From positions 62,001-126,000 of the forward strand of contig CAMCWC010000009.1 of the NCBI GenBank assembly GCA_945882415.1: a DNA stretch of 64,000 nucleotides, written 5' to 3'. This document shows positions 20,487 to 27,444 of the stretch, piece by piece. The DNA comes from Chthonomonas calidirosea (lineage in GTDB: Bacteria; Armatimonadota; Fimbriimonadia; Fimbriimonadales; Fimbriimonadaceae). The notes beneath the pieces are model-generated. The model was not told the DNA's origin, did not search any database, and worked only from the letters and a program-made list of their open reading frames with translations. Positions within the stretch are counted from its first letter, which is position 1, and each line of letters opens with the position of its first letter. Both the position numbers and the translations under genes were made by a program.

Positions 20487-20492
<6 letters not shown>

Positions 20493-20900
20493 TTTTCGCT
20501 TAGTGGTGACGAGGTCGTTTTCGACTTTCGTTGCAAGATTTCTCAGCTTGACGCCGAGAGCAGTTGATCTCGTGAGCATCGTTTCCCGGTCTGGTTCTGA
20601 CACCATTTCCAAATCGCTCGAAATGCAAAACAAGGTTTCAACCTCGTTCAACGATCCTAGAGCGATCCGGAGAAACCTGAGAAACTCCGCGTCGGAATCT
20701 CTGCCCGCTCCTTCCGCTATGTTGGATGGAATTGAAACGCTTGCTCGTCGAATCTGGCTAGTCAGTCCGAACTGCTCCTCTCTCGGGAAGCGGCTCGTGA
20801 CTTCATAGCACTGCACAGCGAACTCTCGTCCCAAAATCCACACCTCTAGCTTTCGAAAATCTCGCACCGTGATTAGCTTCTCAAAGCCATGCAGAGCCAT
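20487..20900 (-). CDS. Four-helix-bundle protein, S23/IVP family
   Basis: 137 residues from ATG 20900; GTG at 20867 ([10 protein letters not shown]) may be the true start because family members usually begin near that motif. Signatures are the N-terminal D-F-R-K-L-x-[26 protein letters not shown] and [15 protein letters not shown]. Helices cover the whole length. The family is known from open frames inside 23S rRNA intervening sequences and as stand-alone genes; it forms ring-like oligomers and its job is unknown. With the ATG start, the first eight or so codons come from the flanking decanucleotide array. It sits between groES and groEL, on their strand. Confidence 0.85.
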
Positions 20901-20928
20901 TCAAAGCCAAGCAAGGCTACACAAAGCG
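20879..20928 (-). repeat. Decanucleotide array, proximal arm of the groES-groEL cassette
   Basis: Five 10-nt units read on the minus strand: CGCTTTGTGT, AGCCTTGCTT, GGCTTTGAAT, GGCTCTGCAT, GGCTTTGAGA. The ATG of the S23-type frame spans the third and fourth units. The array begins 6 nt after the groES stop codon. Confidence 0.8.
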
Positions 20929-20934
20929 CTTTCT

Positions 20935-21225
20935 TCAGCCTAGAATCGCGTAGATCTGATCCTCGTCGAGAATCGTGTAGTCGGTGCCTTCGACGGTGAC
21001 TTCATTTCCGCCGTACTTGCTGAAGAGCACTCGATCGCCAACGTTGACGGTCAGGGTGTTGCGCTCGCCGTTGTCGAGAACGCGGCCGTTGCCGGTGGCA
21101 ATGACGGTGCCCTCTTGTGGCTTCTTCTTGGCGCTGTCCGGGAGAAAGATGCCGCTTGCAGTCTTTTCTTCTGCTTCCAGCAACTGAACGACGACCTTAT
21201 CGCCGAGTGGTTTGAGTGATGCCAT
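20935..21225 (-). CDS. groES: Co-chaperonin GroES
   Basis: 96 residues, normal for the family. It contains [23 protein letters not shown] with the mobile-loop GIFLPD, a [11 protein letters not shown] segment, the roof-loop region and [15 protein letters not shown]. Seven copies cap the GroEL ring. Two CIRCE-like operators lie 40-96 bp upstream, so HrcA-type heat-shock repression is likely. The S23 cassette begins 6 nt after its stop. Confidence 0.97.
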   Translation of the reverse strand: MASLKPLGDKVVVQLLEAEEKTASGIFLPDSAKKKPQEGTVIATGNGRVLDNGERNTLTVNVGDRVLFSKYGGNEVTVEGTDYTILDEDQIYAILG

Positions 21226-21265
21226 TGCGTGTCTCCATACACCGAGCGGCCTCCGCCAGACGGAA

Positions 21266-21292
21266 TTAGCACTCTCGGCGTTTGTCTGCTAA
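21266..21292. promoter_or_regulatory. CIRCE operator (HrcA site), proximal
   Basis: TTAGCACTC-N9-GTCTGCTAA. The left arm fits the CIRCE consensus exactly and the right arm (consensus GAGTGCTAA) fits at 7 of 9 positions. It lies 41 bp upstream of the groES start, in the region expected to be transcribed first. Confidence 0.85.
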
Positions 21293-21321
21293 TTTTGGCA
21301 CTCTTTTTGTCCGAGTGTCAA
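21292..21321 (-). promoter_or_regulatory. Predicted groES promoter
   Basis: On the minus strand TTGACA (complement of 21316-21321) is followed after 18 bp by CAAAAT (complement of 21292-21297). The -35 is consensus and the -10 matches at 4 of 6. The upstream CIRCE-like operator covers the -35 and spacer, which fits repression by occlusion. The -35 also overlaps the end of the upstream 179-codon gene. Confidence 0.5.
21295..21321. promoter_or_regulatory. Second CIRCE-like operator, upstream of the first
   Basis: TTGGCACTC-N9-GAGTGTCAA, an inverted repeat with the CIRCE spacing and one mismatch between arms. It differs from consensus at one position in the left arm and two in the right arm. 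It lies 2 bp upstream of the first operator relative to groES, covering the predicted -35. Confidence 0.65.
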
Positions 21322-21857
21322 CGCTGGCGGGACCGAAAGCGGAGGAAATATTCGGTTAGCAGTGATCCGACCATCGTCAGACCGATGGCGAGCAACGCGA
21401 CCAGGAGAAACTCGCTCAAACTTGCCCTCGGTGCCCGATTGTTTAGGTACATCAAAGTGACAGGACAAAGTGCGGTGAGCGCCGAGATGAGGCACGTCGC
21501 CACCTTTCGGCCGCAGAGCAGACCCAGCAGAAACGGAACGGCGAGCAGGGAACCCAGGTAGTTAATGATCCATCCGGTGGCTTCGGCAGGATTGCCAGAA
21601 CTGCCCAACAGGTGCGTCGTCGCGGTCCAAATCATCCAGCCGATCCACAGGATAATCACCGGAAAGTTCAGCTTCAGCTCGACCGGCTTGGTATTTGCTC
21701 CTGGTGTCAGGGCGACGGCTTTCACGGCCTGCGGCTCAACTCCAAGCTCATCCGCAATCTGCATCACCTCTTCGAGCGTGAGTTGACTTTTCGTGTCCGT
21801 CTCACTTGCCGCGCTGATCAACTTCGCCGCTTCTTCGACCGTGAATGTTTGTTGCAT
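21318..21857 (-). CDS. Membrane protein with N-terminal helical domain, function unknown
   Basis: 179 residues from ATG 21857 (MQQTFTVEEA). Residues 1-55 form a soluble helical module (EEAAKLISAASETD, LTLEEVMQIADELGVEPQAV) resembling small regulatory helix-turn-helix-like segments. Four hydrophobic stretches follow: about 65-85 (VIILWIGWMIWTA), 95-115, 118-135 and 145-165. The C-terminus is basic. The last bases overlap the -35 and upper operator of groES, which puts groES directly downstream on the same strand. I do not recognise the family. Confidence 0.75.
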   Translation of the reverse strand: MQQTFTVEEAAKLISAASETDTKSQLTLEEVMQIADELGVEPQAVKAVALTPGANTKPVELKLNFPVIILWIGWMIWTATTHLLGSSGNPAEATGWIINYLGSLLAVPFLLGLLCGRKVATCLISALTALCPVTLMYLNNRAPRASLSEFLLVALLAIGLTMVGSLLTEYFLRFRSRQR

Positions 21858-21918
21858 CGCGAATTCCTGACTCAACAATGTACAAGCATTCCCGTCGTGA
21901 TGCCGTTAAAATGGGGAC

Positions 21919-22779
21919 ATGCAAAGCATTCAACTCTCCAACGAAGAAAGAGTCAGCCAGCGCCTCACTGCCGAGAACCTTGCCAAGGCTGTTGCGGCCA
22001 TCGATACTGACGGCTTTGTTGTCATCGAAGACGTGGTCAACCTCGATCACATCGAAATCGTGAAGGAGCGCGTGCTCGCCGATGTTGAGCTTTTGCAGAA
22101 CCGACCGAACGCCCCATTCAACTGGAATCGCGGCAACATCCAGCAAGACCCGCCGCCGTTTCCGCCGTACTTGTTCCGCGACATTCTGGTCAACGAATTC
22201 GCCATCCAGGTCACACATGCCGTGCTCGGCAACGGAATGTATTGCGCGTTCTACAGCGGCAACACTGCCGTCCAGAGCGAAGACCGACAGCCGGTCCACG
22301 CCGATAGCGGACAGCTTTGGCCGGTGCAAAAAATCGCCCACCCCCCGTACTCGCTGGTCGTCAACGTGCCGCTGGTCGACATGTCCGCCGAGAACGGCAG
22401 CACCGAAATCTGGCCCGGAACCCATGCCGATACCTCCGTGACCATGCAAGATGGCGACATCAAGGTCTCGCCCGAGCGTCAGGCTGAGCGAGCGCTTGAG
22501 GCGCCTCCGCTCCAGCCAGCTGTGCGAGCCGGCAGCATCCTCATCCGAGATATGCGCATGTGGCACGCCGGTATGCCGAACCGAACGCCAAACCCCCGAC
22601 CGATGCTGGCGATGATCCACAGCGTCGGCTGGTTCCCGGGTGGCACCGTGCGGTTCCAGAAGGGAAGCGAAGACTTCCTCGCGCACGATGTCCTTAACTG
22701 GCGCGCCGACTTCGTCGACCACGTCGACCACATCTCCGCGCCCGGCGGCTTTGAGTTCGTGGGTACGAGTTCGAACTAA
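21919..22779 (+). CDS. Phytanoyl-CoA dioxygenase (PhyH) family protein
   Basis: 286 residues of a non-heme Fe(II)/2-oxoglutarate-dependent oxygenase. The iron ligands are probably His and Asp in RQPVHADSGQ and the distal His in MRMWHAGMPNRT; the Arg in NPRPMLAM would bind 2-oxoglutarate. The N-terminal LDTDGFVVIEDV-like strand (IDTDGFVVIEDVV) and NGSTEIWPGTH block are typical of PhyH proteins. The substrate cannot be inferred. It is a single gene, divergent from the minus-strand gene ending at 21318. The gene is followed by about 190 bp holding two strong hairpins. Confidence 0.88.
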   Translation: MQSIQLSNEERVSQRLTAENLAKAVAAIDTDGFVVIEDVVNLDHIEIVKERVLADVELLQNRPNAPFNWNRGNIQQDPPPFPPYLFRDILVNEFAIQVTHAVLGNGMYCAFYSGNTAVQSEDRQPVHADSGQLWPVQKIAHPPYSLVVNVPLVDMSAENGSTEIWPGTHADTSVTMQDGDIKVSPERQAERALEAPPLQPAVRAGSILIRDMRMWHAGMPNRTPNPRPMLAMIHSVGWFPGGTVRFQKGSEDFLAHDVLNWRADFVDHVDHISAPGGFEFVGTSSN

Positions 22780-22845
22780 CGCGTCCTAAACATCCAGCCT
22801 GAGACACTACAGTTTCCGGCTGGACCGTTCCATTGCGGAGCGCAG

Positions 22846-22872
22846 TCAGCTACTCGCCATGCGAGTAGCTGA
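22846..22872. other. Perfect 12-bp hairpin downstream of the PhyH gene
   Basis: TCAGCTACTCGC and GCGAGTAGCTGA flank a CAT loop. There is no T run on either strand, so it is not a classical intrinsic terminator. It could stabilise the 3' end of the PhyH transcript or be part of an intergenic repeat. Confidence 0.6.
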
Positions 22873-22910
22873 GACTCCAGCATCTTTAGAACGGCAATCA
22901 CTGTGGAACC

Positions 22911-22937
22911 GGCCACAGCGGCTAGGAAACTGTGGCC
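22911..22937. other. Second hairpin between the PhyH and HEAT genes
   Basis: GGCCACAG (22911-22918) and CTGTGGCC (22930-22937) can form an 8-bp stem with an 11-nt loop. No T run follows. It lies 31 bp beyond the end of the convergent HEAT gene. Confidence 0.5.
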
Positions 22938-22968
22938 GTAACTCGCGTTCCTTATCAACTTCGCACCA

Positions 22969-23682
22969 TCATTCCAGTCTAAGCGCATCGGCAACCGCCT
23001 CACGCACATCAGCGCTTGTATCGCTCTTTAGCTTCGAAATCAAAGCTCGGGTTCTTTTATCTCCGCTCCAGCCGAACGCTCTCACGGCATACATTCTCAC
23101 GTTCCCCGACTCATGATTAAGAAAAGGACCAAGAGCCTTCCGTAAAGCTATCGCGTCAACGCGGCTCGCGTGAAACATGACGGCATATAGGGCACTTAAG
23201 AGAATAGGTTCCTTTGCTTCCTTCGCCAGCACGTCCAAGACAAAGTCCATATCAAACATTTCAGTCTCGAAAGCCATCGCTTCAAGCACGTCAGACTTCA
23301 GTTCGATGTTTTTCATCGAAGAATACAAATTTCTAAGGCTCGCATGCGCAGCCGGGGTGTCAATGCGGGCTATAGCGTAGAGCAGGGCACCAAACAAGTT
23401 TCGATCTTCACCTGTTATAAATGAATCTTCTTCGCCTCCGTTAGGCTGAAGGCGCTCATGTGTTGACCAAGCCAACTGCTCCAATACCTTTAACCCGCGG
23501 CGACAAGAGAATTGGCCGAGCAGAAAGGCTGCCGTGTTCTGATCAGTCTTCGAGGCGCTGGCAGATCTGACTTCAGATAATAGTGCGCCGCATATAGAAG
23601 ATCTCGCGGGATGCTTTTGTCTGATTCTAATGAGCTTCATCCGGTGATGCCGCAGAAGTTGAAGCCGATCCCGTGACGCCAT
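22969..23682 (-). CDS. HEAT-repeat-like protein
   Basis: 237 residues, all helical. The C-terminal third has recognisable HEAT units: FLNHESGNVRMYAVRAFGWSGDKRTRALISKL then DTSADVREAVADALR. Earlier helices (LRNLYSSMKNIELKSDVLEAMAF, LLSALYAVMFHASRVDAIALRKAL) probably form further units. The first 15 residues are basic; ATG at about residue 15 (MKLIRIRQ) is an alternative start. Codon use looks less GC-biased than in the neighbouring core genes. Likely a cytoplasmic protein-binding scaffold; no specific role is recognised. Confidence 0.7.
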   Translation of the reverse strand: MASRDRLQLLRHHRMKLIRIRQKHPARSSICGALLSEVRSASASKTDQNTAAFLLGQFSCRRGLKVLEQLAWSTHERLQPNGGEEDSFITGEDRNLFGALLYAIARIDTPAAHASLRNLYSSMKNIELKSDVLEAMAFETEMFDMDFVLDVLAKEAKEPILLSALYAVMFHASRVDAIALRKALGPFLNHESGNVRMYAVRAFGWSGDKRTRALISKLKSDTSADVREAVADALRLE

Positions 23683-24175
23683 CTACTTACTTCCCATCGT
23701 TAGCTGTGCCAGCGTGACGGCTTTTGCACTACGGGCGCTGCGTATCGCAAATCGGCTTAAAGCGATTCGATGACTAAACTTGAGCATTCTCTATCACTCC
23801 CCACATCCGGTTCGCTAAGCCGCACGCAAAAGTTTTCCCAGTCCCGCCAATGTCCTCGACCGCCATGTTCTCATCCGAGTCAAACCTGTGAGTCCCTGGA
23901 ACTGAACGAATCACCGAAGTCAACCGCCTTTAACCCGGGTGGCTGGAAAAGCAATCGAACCCTACCCAGCCCCGACCCCGGCAGGGGTCGAAGAAGGTAG
24001 CCAGGCATTGAAAATGCCTGGAAAAGCCGTCCCCGCAAAAGTCCGAGGCGCGCAGCGACCCCAGCGCGAATTGAAACTACCGACCACCGCCCCATTGTAG
24101 GGCAATTTCCAGGCTCTCAAGCAGTTGAAACCCGATGCGCGTTGTTGGAATGAGTGCACCTCCCCTGGTTCGGCA
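23683..24175. other. 493-bp intergenic region with stacked hairpins, no convincing gene
   Basis: No frame here has both a start site and family-like sequence. A 7-bp stem CGACCCC/GGGGTCG (23973-23990) and a perfect 9-bp stem CCAGGCATT/AATGCCTGG (24001-24021) lie close together. CTGGAAAAGC occurs twice (23944-23953 and 24018-24027). Overlapping minus-strand frames of 71 and 82 codons rich in Pro/Gly look spurious. From memory, not from a search, similar spurious frames recur in several bacterial genomes of related phyla, which would make this a dispersed intergenic repeat. Confidence 0.5.
24001..24021. other. Perfect 9-bp hairpin in the intergenic region
   Basis: CCAGGCATT-GAA-AATGCCTGG. It is followed on the plus strand by GAAAAGCC, with no T run. 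It is the strongest of the foldable elements between the HEAT gene and the 130-codon gene. Confidence 0.6.
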
Positions 24176-24568
24176 TCAGGATATCGCCGGAAGAAACAGT
24201 TCTTGGCCATCCGCTAGAACCATCAAACATCCCAACCGCCGGAGCTCAGCAACGGCCTCATCTGGCAAATCATCGCCCACTATCGCGTGACCGTTAATCG
24301 TCTCCACGAGTTCTCTCGGCACTGATGGCGGCCGATCAGCCGAGAAGAAAAGGACCTGGTCGAAGTGGGTGAAGAGCTTGGGTCCCTCCTCCAGCAGAGT
24401 GATGGGTTCGATTTCCAACTGAGAAACTTCGTTCACCTGCGCTTCTGGCAGCACCCTTCTAACCCAGGACGCATCAAGATCGGAGTCGAGACAGGTAACG
24501 AGCGCGCTCCGCGCACGTTCTGGACAACCAACTTCGAGCAGGTGCCGCAAAAGCACAGACTCGATCAA
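24176..24568 (-). CDS. Hypothetical protein, last gene of a three-gene operon
   Basis: 130 residues with no recognised domain. It has two short beta-strand-like segments (HFDQVLFFSAD, CLMVLADGQELFL) among acidic helices. Its start overlaps the preceding glycosyltransferase-like gene by an ATGA (24565-24568), so it is probably translationally coupled to it. Its partner upstream is a sugar-nucleotide-transferase-like protein, so a role in the same process is a reasonable guess. Confidence 0.65.
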   Translation of the reverse strand: MIESVLLRHLLEVGCPERARSALVTCLDSDLDASWVRRVLPEAQVNEVSQLEIEPITLLEEGPKLFTHFDQVLFFSADRPPSVPRELVETINGHAIVGDDLPDEAVAELRRLGCLMVLADGQELFLPAIS

Positions 24569-25965
24569 ACTTCCCTCCTAAACCGCACAACAAAATGTTC
24601 CACGACCTCCTCATAAGTGCCGGGACCGCAATCGACCATCTTGCGCAACATGGCGAAAGCATCGTCGGCCCTTCCACCCATGCGGAGTATGTATTCATCC
24701 ACTTTAAGCGGAGCATGTTCAGAGCTCACAACATGCCTCAAGTAACCAATGTCCTGATTTGTAAACGTGATGGGGAAGTGGACATACTGTAGATGGCTCT
24801 CACGATCTAAGCATCCATATTCCCGGTCATTCTTGAACTTCTCATAGAGTCTGTCGAGTCCCGTCGTTTTCAGCATGCCGGTTCGCAGCGTAGCGAGCAC
24901 AATGGGACCATCAAGATCATCGACCGCCCAGTCTTTGTTCCGTTCAATTTTCACGGACTCTCGTCGCCTAATCTTCAGCATCCGGGCGAGATTTCCGGTA
25001 TCGATTTGTAGTTGAAGACGATCGTAGGGAAGTAGATCTGTCGGCTCGGGGCGAGCTTGTACAGCCGAGAGAACCCTGTCATGAAGGCGGTCCGCTAGAG
25101 AAATAAATCCAATTTGGAAAGCTAGGAAGGCGATGTTACTGTCTAGGATTCGGTGGCGAAAACTGTAGGGCCCAGCCTTTCTTAAAACCTCCAGCTTGGA
25201 TTCGTAAGAAACCTCTTCGTCGCACGCGACATTGCAAAGCCAAGATATTTGGCTCATGTCCCCAAGGTCTTTCGTCGGTTGCCAGTCACGAAGTTCGTTG
25301 ACCAAAGTCTGATATTGCCCCGGTTGAGCCTTCCGAAGCCGCATCGTACGGGCAAAGGTCTCGTTCGGAGATACCGAATCTGCTGTCCATGGATGCTTTA
25401 TCCCGCACAGGTCCTCTCGAGTAGTTTGATGCCGTATGATCGGCGCATGAACAAGGCTCACTTCGCCCGGGTGCGCGTCTTGAATATGTGCATAACGTAA
25501 TGCAGCATAAGGGGTTCCGACGTACACATCCCCGGCCGGTTGTCGCCATGCCCGAGGGTGAAGCGAATAGCAATTCAGCTCGTCGCCAACATACTCCGCC
25601 CGACGGAACTCGATAATCGACGACGTTAATCGCAACTCGAAAGAGAGTTCGGGAAGAAATGGATAGTCTGGCGGCGGCGGCTCTAAGGTCTCGTCGCTGT
25701 CAAGGCGGAAGCACCAACTACCCACCGGAACCTGGCGCAACAAGGTGTTCAGAGCAAGCGTCCGATCCCCCGTCCACTCGACCTCAATGCGACGAACCCG
25801 ACCGGTGGCCATAGGAGCCTGAGGCTCACTCCGAGGTTGAACCGCGATCAGCACTATTTTGCAATAAGCCAGCAGCGCATTAACCGTCTTGGTCGGAAAA
25901 TCCACCTTATCCGTGGCGAGGAGAATCCCAAAGTCAAAAAGCCAGCCGGTCGATTCGTCATTCAT
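24565..25965 (-). CDS. Large glycosyltransferase-like protein, function uncertain
   Basis: 466 residues from ATG 25965 (MNDESTGWLFDFG), which overlaps the upstream stop as ATGA; a longer frame to 26121 runs through the upstream gene and is rejected. The N-terminal 230 residues resemble a GT2-type fold: early strands WLFDFGILLAT and CKIVLIAVQ, a WTGDRTLALNTLLRQ helix and an acidic FRLDSDETLE that would be the DxD metal motif. The rest is helical, with no recognised family. Resemblance to glycosyltransferases is by eye only. It probably acts in the cytoplasm on a sugar donor. Confidence 0.6.
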   Translation of the reverse strand: MNDESTGWLFDFGILLATDKVDFPTKTVNALLAYCKIVLIAVQPRSEPQAPMATGRVRRIEVEWTGDRTLALNTLLRQVPVGSWCFRLDSDETLEPPPPDYPFLPELSFELRLTSSIIEFRRAEYVGDELNCYSLHPRAWRQPAGDVYVGTPYAALRYAHIQDAHPGEVSLVHAPIIRHQTTREDLCGIKHPWTADSVSPNETFARTMRLRKAQPGQYQTLVNELRDWQPTKDLGDMSQISWLCNVACDEEVSYESKLEVLRKAGPYSFRHRILDSNIAFLAFQIGFISLADRLHDRVLSAVQARPEPTDLLPYDRLQLQIDTGNLARMLKIRRRESVKIERNKDWAVDDLDGPIVLATLRTGMLKTTGLDRLYEKFKNDREYGCLDRESHLQYVHFPITFTNQDIGYLRHVVSSEHAPLKVDEYILRMGGRADDAFAMLRKMVDCGPGTYEEVVEHFVVRFRREV

Positions 25966-26333
25966 CGAAGGAGCACCCGGTACCTGTAAACGTTTGGCCC
26001 TGACTCGGCATCGAACTCCATTCCGCCCAAGGCAAGCACCGTTCGAAACGTCCGATCGAGCCTGGAAGGGTACCGAAACTCGACGTATTCCTCTCCCGCG
26101 ATGCTCCTCAAAATGCTCCAACTCATGATCGTGGCAAGCAGCAATCCCATTCCAAAAAGCAAGGCACTGCCGATTCCGAAGGTTTGCACGGCAGTGTCGC
26201 TGTAACTAGTTGCAACCTTCAGTGCCGATGCAAATGTTCCGAGGAAGATGAGAAACACCGCAACCGCCGACCTAAGAAGCGATCGTCGGACCATCCGTAC
26301 TCTCGTTGTCCTGCTCAGAGGAGTGGTACTCAA
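25962..26333 (-). CDS. Small membrane protein, first gene of the operon with the glycosyltransferase-like gene
   Basis: 123 residues with a basic N-terminus (RMVRRSLLRS), two hydrophobic helices (about 22-42 and 52-75) and a short polar C-terminal domain ending in strands (EYVEFRYPSRLD, NVYRYRVLLR). It is coupled by an ATGA overlap to the next gene at 25965. No family is recognised. The nearest upstream gene on the same strand starts 85 bp away. Confidence 0.6.
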   Translation of the reverse strand: MSTTPLSRTTRVRMVRRSLLRSAVAVFLIFLGTFASALKVATSYSDTAVQTFGIGSALLFGMGLLLATIMSWSILRSIAGEEYVEFRYPSRLDRTFRTVLALGGMEFDAESGPNVYRYRVLLR

Positions 26334-26417
26334 GAATCTTTACCTCTATTGACGAGCCTGATTGGTTCCAAGTTGCAATAGGGCTCATTTCTCCGGCGCC
26401 CGACTACAGGTTGCGAG

Positions 26418-27026
26418 TCAGAAGTTTTTCAGAGCATGCTTGATCATTTTCTCCGCCTTCTTCGTTCCGAACTGGATCGGATGCTCGCGCAAGTAGTTCG
26501 CGAGTTCACGCTGTTCATCCGGAGTCAGGCAATACGGAATCGGGTCTGGCTCCCAAAGGTACGACATCAAGGCGTAATCCCGACGGAAGCAAAGATCTCG
26601 CGGAAGGTTAAGGGCGATCATTCGCTTGAGCGATGACAGGCGCTCGGACGGAAACCCAAGCAGCGCATTCAAGATTTCGTACTTCATCGCCACCTCATCG
26701 TCTCCGACTTGTTTGTCGAAAGCCTTCACCCATTCGAGTGTCTCTGGCGTCCCAAACATGTCCAAGGTCCTGACCGTCATGCTGAAAGTGTCGCGGAGTG
26801 TTGCTCGTTCGGCCTCGTCGGCGGCGCTTGGCAAGCATGCCAGCGCCAAGCGGCAGATTTCGTAGGCACTACGATGAGCCAGCGCTAGTTCCTCGTTCGG
26901 AATCTCTGTCTGCTGCGGGCCAATGCGTGCAATATGCCAATCCAGCAAGCCGTAGCCCAATTGCTTCCAGGCCAATTGCCGCTCACGTTCGACTGCAGTG
27001 CGTCTTTTCAAATTCTCGTCCTCCAC
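26418..27026 (-). CDS. Hypothetical helical protein
   Basis: 202 residues, mostly alpha-helical and mixed charged. Notable segments are HRSAYEICRLALACLPSAAD, LEWVKAFDKQVGDDEVAMKYEIL and the C-terminal TPDEQRELANYLREHPIQF. No motif or family is recognised, and no signal or membrane segment is seen. It lies between the three-gene operon and the dispersed element at 27054-27443. The Glu/Arg-rich composition is similar to neighbouring small accessory genes. Confidence 0.65.
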   Translation of the reverse strand: MEDENLKRRTAVERERQLAWKQLGYGLLDWHIARIGPQQTEIPNEELALAHRSAYEICRLALACLPSAADEAERATLRDTFSMTVRTLDMFGTPETLEWVKAFDKQVGDDEVAMKYEILNALLGFPSERLSSLKRMIALNLPRDLCFRRDYALMSYLWEPDPIPYCLTPDEQRELANYLREHPIQFGTKKAEKMIKHALKNF

Positions 27027-27053
27027 GCCCGCACGGTCGTTCCGCCGAGCAAA

Positions 27054-27443
27054 CCCAAAATCGCTGGTTGACTTTCCGCCGCCTCAGCACCTATAAGCTA
27101 GATGCAAACCAACCGCCACGCAAGCCCTCCGATACGCCCTTCCGACGAATCCAAAGCGATACTCGAAAATTTAATTTACACTCGTCGCCAAGGCGGGAGC
27201 ATTTATAAATAAAATTTCGGACCAAGAACCCGACCGCAGAAAACGGCCCCCCGACATCCAATATTCGGTCCGAGACAAACCCGAACACCCGAACCAACCC
27301 GAACAAATCCGAACCTAAACAGAGGTGTAAGTAATTAATCCGCCTGGAGGGGAACGTTAATTACACTAGGCACCCAAAGCAAATCAGAGCCAAGCAAGGC
27401 CACACAAAGCGCGAAGCACAGAGCGCGAAGCCCAAGGCGCCGC
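27054..27443 (-). repeat. 390-bp dispersed element, copy A (inverse of copy B at 40088-40477)
   Basis: Read on the minus strand it begins 1 bp after the leuA stop. First comes a decanucleotide array (27372-27411). Next is an A/T-rich imperfect palindrome around TTAATTA with GTTCCCCTCC between its arms, then TTACACCTCTGTTTAGG, then repeated TTCGG(G)TT steps. A nearly unchanged core follows (TTTATTTATAAATGCTCCCG, CTTGGCGACGAGTGTAAA). It ends near GCGGAAAGTCAACCAG and GATTTTGGG. Copy B is colinear with the same spacing throughout. A 71-codon frame starting with TTG runs through the second half in both copies; mismatches between copies fall on all three codon positions, so coding is doubtful. Confidence 0.85.
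27372..27411 (-). repeat. Decanucleotide array at the start of element copy A
   Basis: Four clear 10-nt units on the minus strand: CGCTTTGTGT, GGCCTTGCTT, GGCTCTGATT, TGCTTTGGGT. The first two units differ from those of the groES-side arm (CGCTTTGTGT, AGCCTTGCTT) by one base. It is preceded by CGCGCTCTGTG and similar half-units up to the leuA stop. Confidence 0.8.
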
Positions 27444-27444
27444 C

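Noticed and set aside
23962-24210. 82-codon frame in the intergenic region
   Set aside because: Overlaps the stop of the 130-codon gene, has Pro/Gly/Arg-rich composition, and runs through two perfect hairpins.
27091-27306. 71-codon frame in element copy A (minus strand), similar to one at 40225-40440
   Set aside because: It starts with TTG, has no ribosome-binding site and no known family. In the aligned part mismatches between copies fall on all three codon positions. The similarity also continues outside the frame, so it is better explained as part of the repeated DNA.
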